From the NCBI GenBank assembly GCA_964486455.1, contig CAZAMP010000007.1, forward strand, positions 1 through 64,000: a stretch of DNA of 64,000 nucleotides, given 5' to 3'. The position numbers and the translations under genes are program-made. How positions within the stretch are numbered: position 1 is the first letter of the stretch; each line of letters starts with the position of its first letter. The notes beneath the pieces were generated by a model. It was given only the letters and a program-made list of their open reading frames with translations, did no database searches and was not told the origin of the DNA. Positions 9,066 to 17,166 of this stretch are shown here, piece after piece. The stretch is from CAZAMP01 sp964486455 (lineage in GTDB: Bacteria; Eisenbacteria; RBG-16-71-46; CAZAMP01).

Positions 9066-9989
9066 ATGAGCGAACGACCGATATCGACCAACGCGGCCGG
9101 CCTCGTCCGCGCATTCGCGGAGGACGGCTTCGTGCTGAGCCGTCCCGCGGCCGGTGCGCTGACACTCGCGGACACGCTTCAGAAACCGCTTCTCATCGAG
9201 GGTCCGCCCGGAGTCGGGAAAACGGTGACGGCGGAGCTCTGGGCGAAAACCCACGGCGCCCCGCTCCTCCGCCTTCAGTGCTACGAAGGAATCGACGAGT
9301 CGCGGGCGATCTACGAGTGGTCGTACGGCAAGCAGGTTCTCTACTCGCAGTTGCTTCGCGACATGGTCGGTGAGGTGACCGCCGGAGCCAAGACACTGGA
9401 CGACGCGATCAGCCGTCTTCACGGTCAGACCGACGCGTTCTTCTCGAAGGAGTTCCTCCTGCCGCGCCCGCTTCTCGAGGCCGTGCTATCGGAGAAGCCG
9501 GTGGTGCTTCTGATCGACGAGATCGACCGAAGTGACGAAGAGTTCGAGGCGTTTCTTCTGGAACTCCTGGGCGAGTTTCAAATCACCATTCCGGAGCTGG
9601 GCACACTCACCGCGCGCCACCGGCCGCGCGTGGTGCTTACCTCGAACGACACGCGCGATCTCGCGGACGCTCTACGCCGGCGCTGTCTCTATCTCTATCT
9701 CGACTACCCGACCACAGAGGAGGAAGCCGCGATCCTCGAGAGGCGCGTGCCCGATCTCGATGCGACCCTTCGCTCCCGACTCGCCGCGTTCGTCGCGCGC
9801 GTGCGCAAGTCGCAGCTCCGAAAGGCACCCGGGATCGCGGAAACGATCGACTGGGGGATGGCGCTCGTCGCGGTGGGAGCGGAGGACCTCACGCGAGAAG
9901 AGATCACAGAGACGATCGGGGCGCTCATCAAGAACCGCGACGATCTCAAGGCTGTTCTCGAAAGCCTCAAGTCGTTCCGGGCTCCCTAG
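9066..9989 (+). CDS. MoxR-family AAA ATPase
   Basis: A 307-residue AAA+ ATPase of the MoxR/CoxD group, which act as chaperones maturing partner enzymes with VWA proteins. Walker A is GPPGVGKT (about residue 47), Walker B is VVLLIDEID (about 147), and the sensor region reads VVLTSNDTRDLADALRRR. The start ATG follows AAAGGGGG; an in-frame extension upstream overlaps the sortase gene and lacks a binding site. It sits 2 nt before the CoxE-like gene, the classic MoxR/VWA pairing. It lies 47 nt after the sortase, so it may be co-transcribed with the sorting genes, but functional linkage is inference. Confidence 0.9.
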   Translation: MSERPISTNAAGLVRAFAEDGFVLSRPAAGALTLADTLQKPLLIEGPPGVGKTVTAELWAKTHGAPLLRLQCYEGIDESRAIYEWSYGKQVLYSQLLRDMVGEVTAGAKTLDDAISRLHGQTDAFFSKEFLLPRPLLEAVLSEKPVVLLIDEIDRSDEEFEAFLLELLGEFQITIPELGTLTARHRPRVVLTSNDTRDLADALRRRCLYLYLDYPTTEEEAAILERRVPDLDATLRSRLAAFVARVRKSQLRKAPGIAETIDWGMALVAVGAEDLTREEITETIGALIKNRDDLKAVLESLKSFRAP

Positions 9990-9991
9990 CC

Positions 9992-11275
9992 ATGCGCCTA
10001 GCCCTCTCCCGCTTCGCGGATCAGCTCCGGCGTGAAGGCCTCCGCGTCTCGTCCGGCGAGCTGATCGATGCCGGGCGGGCGCTCGAGTCGATCGATCTGG
10101 CCGATCGGGATATGTTGCACGCGGCGCTCCGGACAACCCTCGCGAAACGCAAAGACGAGCTTTCCCGGTTCGACGCCACTTTCGACAAGTTCTTCGCCCC
10201 TCCGAGCTATCGGCCGTCGGCACGAAAGAAGCGTCGGAAGCGGAAAGGTGGCGACGAGAATATCCCCTCTCAGACAGCGGCAAAGACCGAGGCGGGGCGC
10301 GGCGGACACCGTCAGGAGCCGCGGGATCCCGCCCGCGGACTCCGCGCCCAGCGCCGGGACACGTTGCGCAAGCTGGGCGAGCGGCGACAAGAGCCCGTCA
10401 AAACGAGCTACCCGTGTCCGGTGATCCGCGCACCGCACCGTCCTCGTCTCGGAACTGATCTTGACCGACACGACACCGATCGCCGAAACGGCACGACCGC
10501 CCGGAGTGAGTGGCGCGCACCAAGTGTCACGCGAAAGCCGTTTCGCCATCGCTGGAGCAATAGCGAAAGCGACGCCCTCTCCCGAGAGGTGGCCCGGATT
10601 CTCGCACGCTTCAAGATCCGGCGAACTCGTCGCAGCCGCGCGGGCCGCCGCGGAACGCTTTGGGTCCAGCGAATCGTCAGGACGAACCTTGGCAACGACA
10701 CCGTTCCGTTTCGGCTGGTGCGGCGGCAGAGGATTCGAAAAGAGCCGCACCTGCTGCTGCTCGTCGACATTTCTCACTCCGTCGCCCGAGCGGCGGCCGT
10801 GTTCCTCGCGCTGGCAGCCAACCTGACGAGGTCGTTTCGAGGCGTGCGCACATACTTCTTCGTGAATCACGCCGTCGACGTGTCGAATCACCTTCCGGCG
10901 TTCGCGCGCATCGACGGCCGCCTGGAGTTCCTCGATGAAATCGTCGCGGAGTTTCCGGATATCAACCCGATGGCGCTCAGCGACTACGGGCGGGTCCTCT
11001 TTCAAATCTCGGAAGCCGAGCGGCGGATACGCAAAGACACCGTGTGCATCATCCTCGGGGATGCGCGCAATAACCGTTTCGATCCTTGCGCGTGGTCGCT
11101 GGAAGCATTGCGCGAACGGGCGCGGCGCGTCATCTGGCTCGTCCCGGAACCCCGCCGGGAGTGGGACCGGGGCGATTCGGTGGTCCGAGAATACGCGCGG
11201 CACTGTGATGCGGTCTGCGAGACGGCTGACCTGGAAGGGCTTCGATTCGCGATGGATCGAGCGCTTCGACCGTGA
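9992..11275 (+). CDS. CoxE-like VWA domain protein
   Basis: A 427-residue cytoplasmic protein with a C-terminal VWA domain of the CoxE type (about residues 240-425). The MIDAS-like motif is LLVDISHS, and the domain ends with DARNNRFDPCAWSLEAL and WLVPEPRREW, features common to CoxE-like partners of MoxR ATPases. The N-terminal region (LRVSSGELIDAGRALESID) is also typical. The middle (about residues 80-200) is very rich in Arg, Thr and Pro and looks disordered. The gene follows the MoxR ATPase by 2 nt. The client enzyme or complex cannot be deduced. Confidence 0.87.
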   Translation: MRLALSRFADQLRREGLRVSSGELIDAGRALESIDLADRDMLHAALRTTLAKRKDELSRFDATFDKFFAPPSYRPSARKKRRKRKGGDENIPSQTAAKTEAGRGGHRQEPRDPARGLRAQRRDTLRKLGERRQEPVKTSYPCPVIRAPHRPRLGTDLDRHDTDRRNGTTARSEWRAPSVTRKPFRHRWSNSESDALSREVARILARFKIRRTRRSRAGRRGTLWVQRIVRTNLGNDTVPFRLVRRQRIRKEPHLLLLVDISHSVARAAAVFLALAANLTRSFRGVRTYFFVNHAVDVSNHLPAFARIDGRLEFLDEIVAEFPDINPMALSDYGRVLFQISEAERRIRKDTVCIILGDARNNRFDPCAWSLEALRERARRVIWLVPEPRREWDRGDSVVREYARHCDAVCETADLEGLRFAMDRALRP

Positions 11276-11279
11276 CGCG

Positions 11280-12434
11280 TCAGATCGCGAAAAACGCGAT
11301 GAGCCCCCCGATGGGCCTCAGTACGTGAAGCCCCCCGACGAAACCCAGGAGGTCTTGTAGGTTCGGGTATCGAAGAAGCGCGAGGAGCGCCGCCACAACC
11401 CACACCCACCGTTTCGCCCCACCTGTCGCGCACGCCCGCGGCACGAAGTAACCAAACGGAAGAAGCGCAATGTAGTAGTGATGGTGCCATGTGAGCGGAA
11501 ACGCGAGGAGCGACAGCAGTGAGAGCATCGACCAGCCCGCCGCCGGATCGCGATAGTCGGCGAGAACGACGGGCAGACGCCGATAGAGCCGCCACAGCAA
11601 CAGCGTGATCCCCGCCAGCACGAGGATCAGCGCTACGAAGTTTGGTATCGACGCGGCCCCCGCGAACGCGCTCACGATCCCCTTGATCGAGATCGCCGGA
11701 TTGAACGGAAGCGGCTCGCGGGCACGCGTCATGAAGCTCAACCACGGCGCGAGCCCGATCCAGGGAAGCGTGAGGAGCGCCATCCCCACACCCCACCCGC
11801 ACGTCGCCGCGAACGACCGCCATCGCCCCCGGATGATGAAATCGATCAGAAAGATGAAGGGGGTGATCTTGATCAGGATCGAGAGCGCGAGCAGAAACCC
11901 CGCGAGCATCGGCTTGTCCCGCTTCTCCGCCAGGAGCGCCCCGAACACGAGGCTCCCGAGCATGATATTCACCTGACCGATCCGAAGCGTGCTGATCACG
12001 GGACCACAGATGAGGTGGAACGCGATGAACGCGAGAAGCCACGTCCCTTGGCGCCTCGGCGGGCGGATGATCCGCCAAAGAAGAACCATGTTGAGGCCGG
12101 CGAGGAGCGTGCTGAGCACCATCACGCTGTGGTGAGCGGTGACGGGCCCCAGCCAGGTGAGCGCGCTCCACAGCAGAGCCAGGATCGGCGGGTAGAGATA
12201 GGGAAAGATAAATGGGCTCCCCTCCGGGGCGAGGACCCGAAGTGTTGCCGCGTCGTAGGGATCGAGGCCGGCCTTGAGCGCAACCGCCGCATAGTAGTAG
12301 GAAAGCGCATCGTTCGTCGTGTCGGCGGTGAATGGGGCGAAGCGTGCCTGGAGAAAAACGGCGGTCAAAACGACGATCGCGAGGACGATCACGACCGGTT
12401 TCCGGGCACCCAGCTCGTCCAGTCGCGCGATCAC
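11280..12434 (-). CDS. GT87-like polytopic membrane glycosyltransferase
   Basis: A 384-residue integral membrane protein with about ten hydrophobic helices, resembling the GT87/DUF2029 family of polyprenyl-phosphate-sugar transferases. Family-like features are a first-loop acidic pair (TADTTNDALSYYYA), YLYPPILALLW, and later LTWHHHYYIALLPF. GT87 members add mannose or similar sugars on the outer face of the membrane. The start GTG (12432-12434) has AGGAG upstream; the reading frame continues open into the N gap, but that part is not protein-like. It is convergent with the CoxE gene, 4 nt apart. The acceptor substrate is unknown. Confidence 0.75.
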   Translation of the reverse strand: MIARLDELGARKPVVIVLAIVVLTAVFLQARFAPFTADTTNDALSYYYAAVALKAGLDPYDAATLRVLAPEGSPFIFPYLYPPILALLWSALTWLGPVTAHHSVMVLSTLLAGLNMVLLWRIIRPPRRQGTWLLAFIAFHLICGPVISTLRIGQVNIMLGSLVFGALLAEKRDKPMLAGFLLALSILIKITPFIFLIDFIIRGRWRSFAATCGWGVGMALLTLPWIGLAPWLSFMTRAREPLPFNPAISIKGIVSAFAGAASIPNFVALILVLAGITLLLWRLYRRLPVVLADYRDPAAGWSMLSLLSLLAFPLTWHHHYYIALLPFGYFVPRACATGGAKRWVWVVAALLALLRYPNLQDLLGFVGGLHVLRPIGGLIAFFAI

Positions 12435-12562
12435 AGCACCCGCTCCTCTCCTCGCAGGTTCACGACACCCCGCCTCGCGGGTTCCGCGCGAATCCGCTCC
12501 CGCGCAACGACTTCCTCCGGTCGGAAGGCGTCTCCAACGATGGCGTTTCTCCTGACGCGGAG

Positions 12563-12662
12563 NNNNNNNNNNNNNNNNNNNNNNNNNNNNNNNNNNNNNN
12601 NNNNNNNNNNNNNNNNNNNNNNNNNNNNNNNNNNNNNNNNNNNNNNNNNNNNNNNNNNNNNN
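12563..12662. other. Assembly gap of 100 N
   Basis: One hundred consecutive N, a conventional scaffold gap whose true length is unknown. Genes on either side may be incomplete and their adjacency is not proven. The TPR gene to the right has lost its start here. Confidence 0.99.
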
Positions 12663-13672
12663 GGAAGGCGCTGTCACGGGGCCTGCACGGGATCGAGAGC
12701 GACCTCTCTCCCGAGGAGACGTCGGTCGGCTTTCGGACCCTCGGACTTCTCGAAGCGTCCGAGAACAACTGGCGCGAGGCGGTCACGGCTTGGGAAGACA
12801 GCCTCCGGTACATCATCTATGACGATGCCGCGGAAATGGCGCTCAGGAAATCCCTCGCCGAGGGATACGAAGCGCTGGGCGTCGTGGAACGAGCTGAGCT
12901 TCACTACCAGGAAGCGTTGAAGCTCGCTGCCGGTTCCGGCGCGGGTCAGGCCGAGTGTGAGCTGCTTTGCGAGCTCGGCCACCACTACGCGGCGCTCGAC
13001 TTCGACGATCAGGCGACATTCTACTTCCTCGAGGCCAAAGAACGGGCACGGGACGAGGGATTTCGTTCGGGCGAGGCCGCGGCGGAGGTCGGGTATGGGA
13101 CGCTCTGCTTGGAGTCGGGTGATCGTGCGGCGGCCGAACGCGCCATCGCGAGCGCGCTCGACATCGCACAGGAACTCGAGGACCCGCTCATGCAGGTGAC
13201 CTGCCTCGAGCGGATCGCCGAGATCCAGCGCGCCGCCGGTGACTTCGACGACGCTCAGGCGTCGCTCGAGCGGGCGGTATTCCTGGCGAAGGGCGGTGGT
13301 TCGGCGGCCGCGCTCGCGGGTCTCTACCACATGCTGGCGATGCTCCATGAAGAGCGCGGGCGGACGAGCCTTGCGCTCACGACGTATGAGAAGGCGCTGT
13401 CCGAGCGACGGCGGGCGGGTGACCAGGCCGGCGTGGGCGCCACGCTTACGAATCTCGGCGCCCTCTATCACAGGATGGGCAACACCGATACCGCGAAGGA
13501 ATTCTATCGAGAGGCCCTCCTCGCCTTCAACGTCTCGGGACGCGACCGCCGGGAGCTGGCCATCGTGCTGGAGAACCTGCGCCGTCTCGAGCCGGACTCC
13601 GACCCGTCCATCAAATCCTACGCTCCGGTCGAGGAGCGGCACGGCCTGGATCGACGGCACCGACCGAACTAA
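12663..13672 (+). CDS. TPR-repeat protein, N-terminus lost in assembly gap
   Basis: A partial protein of 335 residues made of tetratricopeptide repeats of the long, 40-residue-spaced kind. Successive helical pairs are visible, for example ALRKSLAEGYEALGVVERAE, LLCELGHHYAALDFDDQATF and TLTNLGALYHRMGNTDTAKE. No enzymatic domain is present in the visible part; a kinase, cyclase or regulator domain could lie in the gap, since such TPR tails are often attached to one. The first readable codon is AAG at 12665. It ends shortly before a convergent hydrolase-TPR gene. Confidence 0.8.
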
Positions 13673-13692
13673 CCTCCCGCAATGTCCGCCTA

Positions 13693-15303
13693 TCAACGTG
13701 GAGAGACTGTCTCTGCGTCCAACTGCCTGAGCATGCGCTCGGCGTTGGCGTTGTTCGGATCGAGGGCCAGCGAGCGCCGGTAGCTCGCGATCGCGCGCTC
13801 CGTCTGTCCGAGCACGGCGTAGGCTTCACCGAGGCTATCGAACGCATTCGCGGAGCCGGGGAAGATCTCCGCGATCAGCTCGAAAACCTCCACCGCCTCG
13901 TCCCGGCGGTCCCACCAATAGAGGAAATGGTATCCCAGCCAGTTCAGTCTTCCCTCGTCGAAGAGAATCGAGTCGGGATAGGCGGCGCGCAGCGTCTCGA
14001 TCTTCGATCTGGCGCTCCGCGAACCGAGGGTGACGATCATCTGAACGACATCATCCTTCATCGGTGGCGCATCTTCGCCCTGCTTGAAACTGAGCTCGGA
14101 GACCACGCCGGACCAGTTGTTGGATGGATCCTGCCTCAGGCGATCACGTGCCTTGCTGTCATCTCTCAAGCAAGCGTCGAAGAAATCCCGGCAAAGCGAT
14201 TGCACGGCCTCATGGATCGGCCTGCCGTCTCCGTCGCGCGGACCCCAGTAACCGGGAACGGCCCGGGTAATTCCGAAACCAGCGTAGGCCGTGAAGTCAC
14301 CGTGACTCGTCGACTCAACCAGAGCGAGGTAGGAGTCGCCGAATGTCTTTCTGTCCATGAGGGATTGCCCGTCCCGTTCCCTCGCATCGCGCACGAATCG
14401 CGCCTGCGTCATGTGCATCCAGGGAATCACGAATCGTCCTTCGTCGTAGCTTGGGTGCCGGTTCGGCAACTCGGAGACGTGCCCGTAGAGGATGCCCGCG
14501 TCCGTGCTGAGAAACGCATCCACGTCCGGATTTCGCATGGCGAGAAGCAGGCCGGCCATGCCGCCCAGGTCGTATCCGATGACGCCCAGACGATCCGAAT
14601 CAACCTGAGGAAGCGAGCGGGCTCGGCCCAGCACGTACTCGAGGTCCCGCACTTCGGTCTCGAGGTCGGCGGCATCGATGCTCACGAGGCGGCCGTGCGT
14701 TCCCAGGAGCGGACAGGTAGCCACCACGTAGCCGTGGCCCGCCAGGTATTCGCAGAGAGAAAAGTGCGTCAATGGAGATTCGTAGTAGAGTCCCTGGCCG
14801 AGGATCAGCAGCGGGAATGGACCCGTCCGTGGAAAAGCATCGGGGACGGCGGCGGTGGCACGCTCCATGAGCTCCGCGAGCTCGTCTTCAGAGAGCCCCT
14901 GCGCGAGCTGAGGAGGAAGAGGGATGGACTCCCGGCCACCAGCGACGGCGTCAGGCGACGGGGAAAAATCATCGGCGGCCATTCTGACGTAGTCTCGAAC
15001 GGTGAGCGGCGCGTCATCCGTCTCCGAAGCGGGATACCAGAGGTAGATGCGCAGCGGTCTGCCATGAGCCCCGCCAGTCGGAAAAGACCGGGATCCGTCA
15101 ACCTCGTTCACGAGCCGAAACCCGACGGTGCCCGGATCCGCGCTAACGGGTCCCGACCCCGCGTGTGCGAACAAAGCAAGGAATCCTAGAAGGACGGCGA
15201 CTTTGATGAGCTCGGATCTGACTTCCGGCCGAATCACTGGCTTGCCCCCACGGCGTTTCGTACGAGGAACATCCGTCGTCTCCTTCTCGTACTCGATCAT
15301 CAT
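13693..15303 (-). CDS. Dienelactone-hydrolase-like protein with Asp nucleophile site, fused to TPRs
   Basis: A 536-residue exported protein. A membrane or signal segment (about residues 34-55) is followed by an alpha/beta hydrolase domain of the platelet-activating-factor acetylhydrolase/dienelactone hydrolase kind (about 60-390) and a TPR tail (about 440-530, SLGEAYAVLGQTERAIASY, LDPNNANAE). The nucleophile elbow reads GYDLGG with Asp245 where Ser or Cys is usual. Candidate partners are Asp268 (STDAG) and His334 (SHGDF). It may use an aspartate nucleophile, like haloalkane dehalogenases, or be inactive. The start is uncertain: ATG 15303 lacks a clear ribosome site, and an in-frame GTG occurs at codon 23. 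Confidence 0.8.
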   Translation of the reverse strand: MMIEYEKETTDVPRTKRRGGKPVIRPEVRSELIKVAVLLGFLALFAHAGSGPVSADPGTVGFRLVNEVDGSRSFPTGGAHGRPLRIYLWYPASETDDAPLTVRDYVRMAADDFSPSPDAVAGGRESIPLPPQLAQGLSEDELAELMERATAAVPDAFPRTGPFPLLILGQGLYYESPLTHFSLCEYLAGHGYVVATCPLLGTHGRLVSIDAADLETEVRDLEYVLGRARSLPQVDSDRLGVIGYDLGGMAGLLLAMRNPDVDAFLSTDAGILYGHVSELPNRHPSYDEGRFVIPWMHMTQARFVRDARERDGQSLMDRKTFGDSYLALVESTSHGDFTAYAGFGITRAVPGYWGPRDGDGRPIHEAVQSLCRDFFDACLRDDSKARDRLRQDPSNNWSGVVSELSFKQGEDAPPMKDDVVQMIVTLGSRSARSKIETLRAAYPDSILFDEGRLNWLGYHFLYWWDRRDEAVEVFELIAEIFPGSANAFDSLGEAYAVLGQTERAIASYRRSLALDPNNANAERMLRQLDAETVSPR

Positions 15304-15378
15304 GCATGTGTTTCAATCATTCAACCGATACGCGGTACGGTGTTCATGAAAAGACCCACCACAAACTGCGGGGGAGAC

Positions 15379-16329
15379 ATGAAACTCTCGAGATGCTTGC
15401 CCGGGCTTGTCTCGATCGCGATATTGCTCTCGTTCGGCGCGCTTTCGTTCATACCGCCGGCAGCGGCCGACGACGACCCCGCATTCCCCGTGACCACCAA
15501 AGTGCTCGTGGACGGCAAGTTCCGGCGATGCGAAGGGATCGCCTTCAACGGGGAGGGTGATCTCTACGTATCCGGCGATCGCAAGCTGTGGCGCGTGAGC
15601 ACCGGCGGCGAGGTGACCGAGATCGCCGAGATGCACTCCAACCTCGGCCTCGCCCCCATCGGGGAGCGCGACATTCTCGTGGCCGACTTCGGCCCGACCA
15701 ACCGATTTGACCTCGGCCCGAACATCGACGGCATCGTCTGGCGCATTACCCCCGAGGGAGAGAAGACACGCGTCGTCGACGGTGGAATCGGTGACCCGAA
15801 CTTCATCCTCGTTCGGCCGGACGGCTCGCTCCTGGTGACCGACGACGCCACGGATGAGATCCTCCTCGTGCTCCCGGACGGTCGGAAAGGCATCATCTCC
15901 GACGCGGTCGGCCATCCCAATGGGTTGGCGCTCTCCGCCGACCAGTCGGTGCTCTACATCGCGCAGATCTTCAAGAGCATTCGCCCGATCGTCCCCGATG
16001 GTCGCGTCTGGGCCCTGCCGCTCTCGAACGGGATGCCGTCGGGAGAACCTGAGCTCGTCGTCGATCTCGGGGACAACGCCGCCAACGACGGGCTCGCCAT
16101 GGACTCGCTCGGGAGAATCTATGTCGCGGCGAACGGCGCGGGACAAATCTGGCGCATCGATCCGTCTACCCGGAAGACGGTGCTGATCGCGGAGAACATG
16201 CCCGGGGCGGCGAGCATCGCCTTCGGCGAGGGTGACTTCTTGCACGACGCAATCTACGTGACGTCGACCAGAACAGGGAAGGTCTGGGAGGTTCACGTCG
16301 GCGTCACCGGTGCGGCGCTCTATCGTTAG
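15379..16329 (+). CDS. Secreted SMP-30/NHL-like six-bladed propeller protein
   Basis: A 316-residue exported protein with a signal peptide (LPGLVSIAILLSFGALSFIPPAAA) and a six-bladed beta-propeller of the SMP-30/gluconolactonase superfamily. Repeated blade motifs are visible: CEGIAFNGEGDLYVSG, LLVTDDATDEILLV, HPNGLALSADQSVLYIA, NDGLAMDSLGRIYVA. Members bind Ca or Zn in the central channel and hydrolyse lactones or esters, and many are non-enzymatic sensors. The start ATG 15379 has GGGGGAG 4 nt upstream; an earlier in-frame ATG at 15340 lacks one. It is divergent from the neighbouring hydrolase-TPR gene. The substrate is unknown. Confidence 0.82.
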   Translation: MKLSRCLPGLVSIAILLSFGALSFIPPAAADDDPAFPVTTKVLVDGKFRRCEGIAFNGEGDLYVSGDRKLWRVSTGGEVTEIAEMHSNLGLAPIGERDILVADFGPTNRFDLGPNIDGIVWRITPEGEKTRVVDGGIGDPNFILVRPDGSLLVTDDATDEILLVLPDGRKGIISDAVGHPNGLALSADQSVLYIAQIFKSIRPIVPDGRVWALPLSNGMPSGEPELVVDLGDNAANDGLAMDSLGRIYVAANGAGQIWRIDPSTRKTVLIAENMPGAASIAFGEGDFLHDAIYVTSTRTGKVWEVHVGVTGAALYR

Positions 16330-16614
16330 CCCGTACCATTCGCCGATGTCAGCGCCGCCAACCGTCAATGCATGGATACTTCGACTAAGATGAAGCGAGT
16401 CAGGATGTTGCAGCAGAGTCGTCGAGTGCACTCCGCCGAGGCGCTCATGCTAGAGCCGAACCCGGACGGGAGGAGAGCGGCAGTCAGCACGGGATAGAAC
16501 CACCTGAGATGTTCCTATCTAACCGGTATATCTGCTAAGGTCGGTCACTGATCGGTCGGGCACCGTCAGCATCTCACACGAGCATGCCATAATCGACGTT
16601 CCGGAGGACGCACC

Positions 16615-17166
16615 ATGCCCACCGACCATCGGCTCACAGGCCGTTGGACCCGATCGATCGGTCGCTTGCTTCCCGATCTCTACGATGACCTGCGTGCGCT
16701 CGCCTCGCGTTTTATGTCGCGCGAGCGTCCAAACCACACCCTTCAGCCGACCGCTCTCGTGCACGAGGCCTTTATCCGACTCGCCGAGGGCGAGGCCCTT
16801 CAGGTAACCGATCAAACCCATGCACGAGCGCTTGCCGCGCAAACGATGCGTCGCGTCCTCGTGGATCATGCTCGGAGGGCATCGGTCCAGAAGCGAGCCG
16901 GCAAGGGTGACGAGGTGCCGCTCGATGAAGAGCGCACGGAAGGTACCGACCCCTTCATGGCCCTCGTCGAGCTGGACGATGCGTTCAGCGCGTTGCGGCG
17001 GATCGCTCCACGCAAGGCGCGCGTCGTCGAGCTACGCTTCTTCGCTGGCCTTTCACTCGCGGAAGTCGCAAACGAACTCGGCATCTCGGAACGCACGGTC
17101 ACCTACGACACGCGGGCCGCCTGCGCCTGGATAAAGGCCGAGATGGCCAGGTCCGGCACCTCATGA
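16615..17166 (+). CDS. ECF sigma factor, 'LQPTALVHEA' type
   Basis: A 183-residue ECF sigma factor of the TIGR02999-like group, recognised from LLPDLYDDLRALASRFM and HTLQPTALVHEAFIRLAEGE in region 2 and RVVELRFFAGLSLAEVANEL in region 4. This group is abundant in Planctomycetes, Acidobacteria and FCB bacteria, where it is usually encoded next to a Ser/Thr protein kinase rather than an anti-sigma factor. That is the case here: the stop overlaps the kinase start as ATGA (17163-17166). Control by phosphorylation is known for some such pairs; for this one it is inferred. Confidence 0.92.
   Translation: MPTDHRLTGRWTRSIGRLLPDLYDDLRALASRFMSRERPNHTLQPTALVHEAFIRLAEGEALQVTDQTHARALAAQTMRRVLVDHARRASVQKRAGKGDEVPLDEERTEGTDPFMALVELDDAFSALRRIAPRKARVVELRFFAGLSLAEVANELGISERTVTYDTRAACAWIKAEMARSGTS

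Noticed and set aside
11280..12677. A GT87-like protein starting beyond the N gap
   Set aside because: The frame through the Ns carries meaningless residues; a GTG with AGGAG at 12434 fits the family start.
12674..13696. Open frame of 340 codons antisense to the TPR gene
   Set aside because: It mirrors the coding strand, lacks a ribosome site and has no domain-like composition; the TPR repeats on the plus strand explain the region.
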